NCBI RefSeq assembly: GCF_014859565.1
Contig: NZ_JACUUA010000221.1
Span: forward strand, 1-5,178
DNA length: 5,178 bases
Direction of reading: 5' to 3'
Source: Marinospirillum sp.
Lineage (GTDB): Bacteria; Pseudomonadota; Gammaproteobacteria; Pseudomonadales; Halomonadaceae
The translations under genes were made by a program, and so were the position numbers. This document shows positions 1 to 5,178 of this stretch, one piece after another. The first letter of the stretch is position 1. The number at the start of each line of letters is the position of its first letter. The notes under the pieces are model-generated. The model was not told where the DNA came from and ran no database searches. It worked only from the letters and a program-made list of their open reading frames with translations.

Positions 1-22
1 CAACAGTTCGGACAGTTTTAAA

Positions 23-84
23 GAAAGCCTGATACCCGGATAATGGGGTTGTCAAACACAACCATCACCCGAGCGCAGGCTTTC
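23..84. repeat. inverted repeat with nested hairpin
   Basis: GAAAGCCTG at 23-31 is the exact reverse complement of CAGGCTTTC at 76-84, separated by 44 bases. Inside that interval GGTTGT at 47-52 and ACAACC at 58-63 can form a second, tight 6-bp stem with a 5-base loop (CAAAC). If two G residues are bulged, this inner stem extends to ATGG..TTGT pairing with ACAACCAT (58-65). Together the two stems could fold into one branched structure in the sbcD leader. There is no U-run after the right arm, so it does not look like an intrinsic terminator. It could be an RNA element, the remnant of a small repeat, or chance. Confidence 0.45.
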
Positions 85-149
85 ATGGAAATAGTCAATA
101 CGGTTTTGCAGAAAATGTCCAGTGTTAGAAAACCATTGAAATACCAATC

Positions 150-155
150 GGAGGG
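150..155 (+). promoter_or_regulatory. ribosome binding site of sbcD
   Basis: GGAGGG lies 5 bases (CCCCC) before the TTG at 161. It is a strong Shine-Dalgarno match and decides the start: an in-frame TGA at 137-139 lies upstream, and no ATG or GTG occurs in frame between it and the TTG. The strong site may compensate for the weak initiation codon. Confidence 0.8.
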
Positions 156-160
156 CCCCC

Positions 161-1411
161 TTGACCATCAATATCCTGCATACCTCAGACTGGCATCTCG
201 GGCGTCAGCTATACGGACAAAAGCGTTATGCTGAGTTTGGAGCCTTCCTTGATGGCCTGGTGACAAACTTGTCTGAGCACCAAATCGATGTACTGCTCAT
301 TGCCGGTGACGTTTTCGACACCAGTACACCCAGCAATCAGGCTCAGAATCTCTATTACAACTTTCTGCAGCGTGTTGCAGGTTCGAGCTGCCGCCATGTG
401 GTTGTGATTGGTGGTAACCACGATTCTCCGACTTTTCTTGATGCCCCGCGCAGCCTTCTGAAAGCCTTGAATGTGCACGTAGTCGGACAGGTTGCAGATG
501 ACCCAGCTGAAGACGTGCTCCTGTTACGTGATGCCGGCGGCCTGCCTGAACTGATCGTGTGCGCTATTCCATACCTGCGTGATCGAGACCTGCGTACTGC
601 CGGTGAAAATGAAGCACTGGAAGATAAAGATCATCAAATGCTAGAGGGCTTGCAGCGTATTTATGCTCAAGCAGGTACCGCAGCTCTTAAACTGCGCGAC
701 CAGTGGGGTAATCACCTGCCTATCATTGGGATGGGGCATCTGTTTGCTGCGGGTGGCAAAGTGCAGGAAGGGGATGGAGTAAGGGAGCTTTATGTGGGTT
801 CGCTTGCACAAGTAGGCCGGGATGTGTTTCCAGCTTGTTTTGACTATCTGGCACTCGGTCATCTTCATGTACCCCAGCGGCTCAGTGGCGAGGAACATTT
901 ACGCTACAGTGGCTCACCACTCGCCATGGGCTTTGGTGAGGCTCGCCAGCAAAAAAATCTGTGCAAGGTTAGTTTTGATGCCAAGAGTAACCAGCCACTC
1001 AAACCTCAAATCAGTTTAATCAACATCCCTTCCTACCAGGCACTCGAACAAATCCGTGGGTCAATGCAGGTTATCACCCAGCGAATCAAGGCGTTAAAAG
1101 AGCAGGATCAAAACATCTGGCTGGAAGTGATTCATCAGGATCAGGCGCTGGTGCCTAATCTGCGTGCTGAGCTGGAAGCTTTGGTCGCCGGAACTCAGCT
1201 GCAGCTGTTAAAAATTACTGATCAGCGCGTGATCAATCAAGTGCTGCAACAGCAGGATATCCCCAAGCCACTGGAAGAACTCAACCCAGAAGATGTTTTT
1301 GAACACTGCTTGCAACAAAGTGATATTGCGGATGAACAGCGAGAAAGCCTGCGTCACAGTTTCCTGTTTGTCATGCGAAAACTTGCACAGGACGATCCAC
1401 TGGCGGAATAA
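161..1411 (+). CDS. sbcD: SbcD, nuclease subunit of the SbcCD exonuclease
   Basis: SbcD is the Mre11-type, Mn-dependent phosphoesterase subunit of SbcCD. With SbcC it acts as a double-strand exonuclease and hairpin endonuclease that opens DNA hairpins and processes blocked ends in the cytoplasm. The protein has 416 residues, close to the 400 of E. coli SbcD. All calcineurin-type metallophosphatase motifs are visible in order: DWH (D10, H12), GDVFD (D50, D53), GNHDS (N86, with H87 the likely catalytic histidine), GH at H193, and GHLH (H234, H236), followed by YSGSP at 249-253. Residues from about 290 to the end match the C-terminal capping and SbcC-binding part, including the LEELNPEDVF segment. 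Translation starts at TTG after a GGAGGG site; no other start fits, because an in-frame stop lies 24 bases upstream and the motif-bearing N-terminus (NILHTSDWHLG) begins directly. The gene ends 11 bases before sbcC, consistent with co-transcription. No damage or missing active-site residue is seen. Confidence 0.97.
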   Translation: MTINILHTSDWHLGRQLYGQKRYAEFGAFLDGLVTNLSEHQIDVLLIAGDVFDTSTPSNQAQNLYYNFLQRVAGSSCRHVVVIGGNHDSPTFLDAPRSLLKALNVHVVGQVADDPAEDVLLLRDAGGLPELIVCAIPYLRDRDLRTAGENEALEDKDHQMLEGLQRIYAQAGTAALKLRDQWGNHLPIIGMGHLFAAGGKVQEGDGVRELYVGSLAQVGRDVFPACFDYLALGHLHVPQRLSGEEHLRYSGSPLAMGFGEARQQKNLCKVSFDAKSNQPLKPQISLINIPSYQALEQIRGSMQVITQRIKALKEQDQNIWLEVIHQDQALVPNLRAELEALVAGTQLQLLKITDQRVINQVLQQQDIPKPLEELNPEDVFEHCLQQSDIADEQRESLRHSFLFVMRKLAQDDPLAE

Positions 1412-1414
1412 GGA
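1410..1414 (+). promoter_or_regulatory. ribosome binding site of sbcC
   Basis: AAGGA overlaps the last two bases of the sbcD stop codon (TAA at 1409-1411) and lies 8 bases before the sbcC ATG. Ribosomes terminating on sbcD would sit on this site, so translation of the two subunits is probably coupled. Confidence 0.7.
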
Positions 1415-1422
1415 CAAACACC

Positions 1423-4400
1423 ATGCGCATTATCAATATACGTTTTAAAAACTTGAATTCACTGGCCGGTGAGTGGGCGATTGATCTGACTCACCCTGAA
1501 TACCAGAGCAATGGATTATTCGCGATTACCGGTCCAACCGGAGCGGGCAAAACCACGCTGCTGGATGCGATTTGTCTGGCACTCTATGGGCGTACACCTC
1601 GGCTGGCATCCATTTCCAACACCACCAACGATACCATGACGCGTCAGACTGCTGAGTGTTTTGCGGAGGTCACTTTTGAAGTATTGAACTCAGAACGCCA
1701 GCGCAAACAGTATCGTGCTCACTGGAGCCAGCGGCGTGCACGCAACCGTATTGATGGTGCGTTGCAGGCACCTAAACGTGAACTGGCCGAATGCCAGACA
1801 GGTGAGGTACTCGCTTCCAGTATCCGTGAAGTGACAGCATTGATTGATGAATTAACCGGGCTGGATTTTGAGCGCTTTACCCGTTCAATGCTACTGGCGC
1901 AGGGTAACTTTGCAGCCTTTCTGCAAGCCAGGGCTGCGGATCGCTCTTCAATTTTAGAACAGTTGACCGGCACTGAGATTTATCGCCAGATCTCCATCAA
2001 AACACATCAAATATTCCGTGAACAAGAACAACAGCTGAGCCACTTGCAAGCCCAGCTAGGTGGTCTGGTGCTGTTAAGTGATGATGAAGAACAGGCGCTG
2101 CAGCAACAGCAGGGTGAGCTTGCCGAACAAATTACCGCACTCAACAGCCATCAGCAGCATTACCAGCAGGCAATCCACTGGCTGCAACAGCTGGCTCAAA
2201 TGCATACTGAGCAGCAACAGTTGCAAGAGCAACTGACGGAAGCTAGCCGCGCCCAAACTGAGTTTGCACCACGACAACAGCGATTGGAGCAGGCCGAGCG
2301 AACACGAGCCCTGGCAGCGCCTTATTCCAGACTGCAGACGCTGCAGCAGGAGTTGCACAGCCTCTCGCTGCAGCAGCAACAATTAACAGCAACACTACCT
2401 GAGCAGGAAGAAAGGGTAAAACTCCTGCTTTTAGCCGTTCAGGATGCTCAAGCGGCCCGCAACCTGGCGCAGGACGATCAGGCACGGATGCAGCCCCTGA
2501 TTGATCAGGCCAGAGTATTGGATACACAAATTGCTGCGCAACAAAACACCCTGCAGCAACTGCAATCACAAATCGCTGAAAAACAGTCTGCACACTCGTT
2601 GCAGCAGGAGCAGTTACAGGGCAGCCACAAAGCCATTGAACAGAAAAAAGCCTTGTTAGAGGGTATCAATCAGTATCTGCACAAGCAGGCAGGTGATGCC
2701 GGACTGATAACAGATCTGGCTGGATTAAAAGCCCAGATAACAAACCTGCAGCAACTCGCCGACCGGCATCAGCTTCAGGTGATTCAGCTCAACGAGGTGA
2801 GCAATCAAGCCGCAGAAGCGCAAAAACAGCTGCAAGCACAACAAAAAGCAGCAGACACCTTTGATCAGCAGTGGCAGCAGCTTCTTGATCAACAGCAGCA
2901 GCAACAGCAGAGTATCAACTGCCTGCTGGAGGATCAGCCCCTGTCTCATTGGCAGCGACAGCAACAGGAACTTCAACAACAAGGCATCCACCTTGGACAC
3001 CTTTCGCAACTCTTGCAACAACTGATGACCCAGCTGGCGCGGCAACAGCAGCAACAAGAAAAATACAACACGCTTCAAATAAAACAGCAACAGGTTGAAA
3101 GCAACCTGCACGTGCAGATGCAACACCAGCAAGCTTTAATGCAGCTGGTGGATACTCAGCAGGAAAAAATGCTGTTGGCTCAGCGGATCACCAATATGGA
3201 GGAGCACCGCCACCTGTTGCAGGATGGCGAGCCTTGCCCCTTGTGCGGTGCAACTGAGCATCCGTTTACTCAGGATGAACTGCCAGCAACAGATCAGATT
3301 CGTGAAGCGCTCAATCACAGTAAAGAGCAACTGAAAAAAGCTCAGCACACAGTCAACGAGCAACAGGCTGAGCAGGTACGCCTGCAGACAGAAACAGCGA
3401 ACTTGCTGCAAAACCTGCAAGAGTTGGAACAGGATATCGCAGGCAACCGGCTGAAACTGCAACAGCAAGCCAACTCTCTCGGGCTGCCAGATCTCTCTAT
3501 GGATACGCAGGGTCAGAGTCAACTAGCTGAGCGTCTCGAATCAGTCCAATCCAGCCATGGTCAACTGAGTGAACGGCTGCAGCAAGCCAATCAGCTGCAA
3601 GAAGGCCTGCAGCAACTGGCTCGTCAGTTGGAACAGCTGCAACAAAACAAAGCCAGCGCACAACAGCAGTTGCATCAAGCTGAGAACAAGATGCAGCTGA
3701 GCCAGCAGGAAGAAAACCAGCTGCGTCAAAATATCCAACAGCTGCTGGAAGAGCAGCAGCGGAGTCAGGCACAGCTTAACCAGCAATTACAAGCCTACGG
3801 CATTGTTGAAGCGTCTAGCAGCCAGTTGTCAGAGATTCAGCAGCGACTACAACAACGCTGTGATGTCTGGCAGCAGCAGCAGGAAGACCAACGAAATACA
3901 CAGCAACAGCTGCAACAACTGAATCAGCAGCAAGGTCACTGGCAACAACAGCTGGAACTGCTCGATATCGAGATCGGCAAACTAACTCAGCAACTCTTTG
4001 AGCTGCAACAAAATCAACGGGCTTTGCAGGCTCAGCGCTCGGATACCCTGGGCGATGCAAACCCGGATGAAAAAGCACGCCAGATGGCGCAGCAATTCCA
4101 GACTGCTGAACAAGCCTTGCAGCACGCAATGACCCAGCGGCAAACCGCAGAAACTGAACTGAAACAACAGCAGGCGCGTCTGGAGCAATTGGAAAACAAT
4201 CTGAATCAGTACCGTAATCAACTGGCTTCAGACGAACAACAGTTTCAACAGGCGCTACAGCAACATGGTTTCTCGGATCGGTCGGCCTATTTGGCTGCCT
4301 GCATGGAAGAGCATGAACGCCAGCAGTTAGCCACCCAATCTCAACAATTGCGTGAACAGGTCTCACAACTGCAAACACGGCTGCAAACCCTTCAGGAACG

Positions 4401-5127
4401 CCAGCAAGCGGAAGAAGCCAAAGCAATGACAACCGAAGAGTTGGCAAGTCTGCAAGACAAAACCGAGCAATTGAAAATCGAGATTTCTGCCTTGCAAGAA
4501 AAGCTAGGTGGCATCAAACAACAGCTTGATCAGCAGATGCAAACGCGCTCACGTCAGCAGCAACAGCTTGAAAGGCTGCAGCAGCTACAGAGTGAAGTCG
4601 ACCATTGGAAGCTGATGAGCTCGTTGATTGGGTCGGCCAGTGGTGACAAATTCAGCCAGTTTGCGCAAGGGTTAACCTTTGATCGCCTGATTGGTCAGGC
4701 TAACCAGCAGCTGCAGAAAATGACCGATCGCTATCTGCTGCTGCGTAATCAACATCAGCCACTGGAGATCAGTGTCATTGATAACTATCAGGCCGGTGAG
4801 ATACGACCAACCAGCAACCTTTCCGGAGGCGAAAGTTTTATTATCAGCCTGGCGCTGGCACTTGGGCTGTCCGTGATGGCCAGCGAAAAAGTACAGGTGG
4901 ACTCGCTGTTCCTGGATGAAGGTTTTGGCACCTTGGATGAAGACACGCTCGATACTGCACTGGAAACCCTCTCCAGCCTGCAACAGGAAGGCAAACTAAT
5001 TGGAGTCATCTCCCACGTCACTTCCCTGAAAGAGCGCATCAGCACTCGCATTCAAGTCACGCCCGGAACCGGGGGACGCAGCCGCCTTTCCGGGCCTGGC
5101 TGTTCTGCAAGAGGAGCTGCAGGATGA
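1423..5127 (+). CDS. sbcC: SbcC, Rad50-like ATPase subunit of SbcCD
   Basis: SbcC is the SMC-like ATPase that clamps DNA and gates the SbcD nuclease. The N-terminal half of the ABC head (about 1-190) carries Walker A GPTGAGKT (37-44) and the Q-loop LLAQGNF (Q160). Two long coiled-coil arms follow, about 190-600 and 610-1063, with the zinc hook CPLC (C605, C608; bases 3235-3246) near the midpoint for dimerising two SbcC molecules. The C-terminal head has the ABC signature NLSGGES (1132-1138), Walker B SLFLDEGF (1161-1168; D1165, catalytic E1166), D-loop GTLD (1169-1172) and switch histidine H1198 in GVISHV. Breaks in the arms appear near 420-435, 687-690, 873-882 and 948-955 (HGFSDRSAYLAA). 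At 1234 residues it is about 190 longer than E. coli SbcC (1048), the extra being in the arms. About 250 residues are glutamine, concentrated in the arms. The ATG start follows AAGGA and gives the expected MRIINIRFKNLNSL beginning. The stop overlaps the next gene's start. All catalytic motifs are intact. Confidence 0.97.
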   Translation: MRIINIRFKNLNSLAGEWAIDLTHPEYQSNGLFAITGPTGAGKTTLLDAICLALYGRTPRLASISNTTNDTMTRQTAECFAEVTFEVLNSERQRKQYRAHWSQRRARNRIDGALQAPKRELAECQTGEVLASSIREVTALIDELTGLDFERFTRSMLLAQGNFAAFLQARAADRSSILEQLTGTEIYRQISIKTHQIFREQEQQLSHLQAQLGGLVLLSDDEEQALQQQQGELAEQITALNSHQQHYQQAIHWLQQLAQMHTEQQQLQEQLTEASRAQTEFAPRQQRLEQAERTRALAAPYSRLQTLQQELHSLSLQQQQLTATLPEQEERVKLLLLAVQDAQAARNLAQDDQARMQPLIDQARVLDTQIAAQQNTLQQLQSQIAEKQSAHSLQQEQLQGSHKAIEQKKALLEGINQYLHKQAGDAGLITDLAGLKAQITNLQQLADRHQLQVIQLNEVSNQAAEAQKQLQAQQKAADTFDQQWQQLLDQQQQQQQSINCLLEDQPLSHWQRQQQELQQQGIHLGHLSQLLQQLMTQLARQQQQQEKYNTLQIKQQQVESNLHVQMQHQQALMQLVDTQQEKMLLAQRITNMEEHRHLLQDGEPCPLCGATEHPFTQDELPATDQIREALNHSKEQLKKAQHTVNEQQAEQVRLQTETANLLQNLQELEQDIAGNRLKLQQQANSLGLPDLSMDTQGQSQLAERLESVQSSHGQLSERLQQANQLQEGLQQLARQLEQLQQNKASAQQQLHQAENKMQLSQQEENQLRQNIQQLLEEQQRSQAQLNQQLQAYGIVEASSSQLSEIQQRLQQRCDVWQQQQEDQRNTQQQLQQLNQQQGHWQQQLELLDIEIGKLTQQLFELQQNQRALQAQRSDTLGDANPDEKARQMAQQFQTAEQALQHAMTQRQTAETELKQQQARLEQLENNLNQYRNQLASDEQQFQQALQQHGFSDRSAYLAACMEEHERQQLATQSQQLREQVSQLQTRLQTLQERQQAEEAKAMTTEELASLQDKTEQLKIEISALQEKLGGIKQQLDQQMQTRSRQQQQLERLQQLQSEVDHWKLMSSLIGSASGDKFSQFAQGLTFDRLIGQANQQLQKMTDRYLLLRNQHQPLEISVIDNYQAGEIRPTSNLSGGESFIISLALALGLSVMASEKVQVDSLFLDEGFGTLDEDTLDTALETLSSLQQEGKLIGVISHVTSLKERISTRIQVTPGTGGRSRLSGPGCSARGAAG
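2020..4595 (+). repeat. CAG/CAA-rich low-complexity tract inside sbcC
   Basis: The DNA coding for the coiled-coil arms is dominated by CAG and CAA glutamine codons, often next to CTG leucine codons. The longest uninterrupted run is seven codons of mixed CAG and CAA at 2890-2910. A pure (CAG)4 lies at 3871-3882 and a five-codon CAA/CAG run at 3043-3057. This is degenerate compositional repetition arising from protein sequence, not a tandem array of fixed unit. Because CAG, CTG and CAA give no stop codons in any antisense frame, it also explains the many long minus-strand open frames in this gene, none of which I regard as real. Confidence 0.75.
5111..5116 (+). promoter_or_regulatory. ribosome binding site of the sirtuin-like gene
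   Basis: GAGGAG lies inside the last codons of sbcC, 7 bases before the ATG at 5124. This is good spacing and supports that ATG as the true start of the downstream gene, with initiation coupled to the end of sbcC translation. Confidence 0.7.
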
Positions 5128-5178
5128 AACTTATTTATCCACAAGTGGTTGTGTTAACCGGCGCTGGCATTTCTGCAG
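5124..5178 (+). CDS. Sir2-family NAD-dependent protein deacylase, N-terminal fragment
   Basis: Only the first 18 codons are in the window (plus one base of the next); the gene runs off the right edge. The start reads MKLIYPQ followed by VVVLTGAGISA. A hydrophobic strand leading into TGAGIS at residues 12-17 is the hallmark of the NAD-binding Rossmann loop of Sir2-family deacylases, such as E. coli CobB. Family members remove acetyl or longer acyl groups from protein lysines using NAD, releasing nicotinamide and O-acyl-ADP-ribose. The ATG overlaps the sbcC stop (ATGA at 5124-5127) and has a GAGGAG site 7 bases upstream, so it is probably translated from the sbcDC transcript. The short leader before the motif resembles the shorter CobB form. 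The zinc-binding cysteines and catalytic histidine lie beyond the edge, so subclass and acyl preference cannot be judged. I leave the symbol blank; cobB would be a reasonable guess. Confidence 0.82.
   Translation, partial: MKLIYPQVVVLTGAGISA

Larger units (their letters stand above)
1..160. other. leader region upstream of sbcD, no supported gene
   Basis: No gene can be supported here. All three + frames run in from the left edge and stop early: TAA at 19-21, TGA at 30-32 and TAA at 41-43. Any of these could be the tail of an upstream + strand gene, but the tails are only 6 to 13 codons and show nothing recognisable. The rest is a spacer containing an inverted repeat (23-31 with 76-84) and the sbcD ribosome binding site at its right end. 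A GATAAT hexamer at 39-44 resembles a -10 box, but no good -35 box sits 16-18 bases upstream, so I do not call a promoter. No T-tract terminator is visible. Confidence 0.6.

Noticed and set aside
16..44. Candidate sigma-70 promoter with GATAAT at 39-44
   Set aside because: The hexamer at the matching -35 position (TTTTAA, 16-21) fits only about half the consensus and there is no extended -10 TG. Not enough for a call.
43..234. 63-codon open frame on + strand beginning in the leader and overlapping sbcD
   Set aside because: It overlaps the conserved start of sbcD in another frame, has no ribosome binding site before the ATG, and its product resembles nothing I recognise.
2890..2910. Run of seven CAR codons considered as a microsatellite or a CRISPR-like array
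   Set aside because: It is mixed CAG/CAA, short, in frame and continuous with a Gln-rich coiled coil. There are no regular spacers or repeated longer units.
3815..4447. 210-codon minus-strand open frame within sbcC, and several shorter ones
   Set aside because: These are antisense shadows. CAG/CAA-rich coding DNA gives Leu, Ala/Val and Cys codons on the other strand without stops, producing long low-complexity frames with no domain character.
5090..5178. Possible frameshift at the end of sbcC: the alternative frame from 5096 reads LAVLQEELQDE and stays open to the edge
   Set aside because: The in-frame ending keeps the family-like GGRSRLSGPG pattern and gives a clean ATGA junction with a well-placed ribosome site for the Sir2-like start. 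The alternative frame looks helical only because the same CTGCAAGAG-type words recur throughout sbcC.

Overview
This is an ordinary chromosomal stretch, most likely from a gammaproteobacterium of the Pseudomonas/Oceanospirillales kind. That lineage guess rests on recalled family resemblance, mainly the SbcC C-terminal pattern (GGRSRLSGPG) and the sbcD-before-sbcC order. It is an inference, not a measurement. All coding capacity is on the + strand and about 97% of the window is coding.

Layout: positions 1-160 are a short non-coding leader. It carries a 9-bp perfect inverted repeat with a smaller hairpin nested inside, and at its end a strong ribosome binding site. Positions 161-1411 encode SbcD (Mre11-type nuclease), starting at TTG. 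After an 11-base gap, 1423-5127 encodes SbcC (Rad50-type SMC-like ATPase, 1234 residues) with an intact ABC ATPase head, very long coiled-coil arms and a CPLC zinc hook near the middle. The sbcC stop overlaps (ATGA) the start of a third gene at 5124. Only its first 18 codons are in the window, but they contain the TGAGIS nucleotide-binding signature of Sir2-family NAD-dependent protein deacylases.

How the genes work together: SbcC and SbcD form the SbcCD complex, an ATP-dependent nuclease that cleaves DNA hairpins, palindrome-derived structures and protein-blocked ends. The tight spacing (11 bases, then a 4-base overlap) supports one transcript with coupled translation, placing a sirtuin-type gene in the same operon.

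I found no previously undescribed system. The points most worth a second look are the physical coupling of a sirtuin gene to sbcDC, the extreme glutamine content of the SbcC arms (about one residue in five by hand count) with the CAG/CTG-rich DNA it produces, the TTG start of sbcD, and the inverted repeat in the leader.
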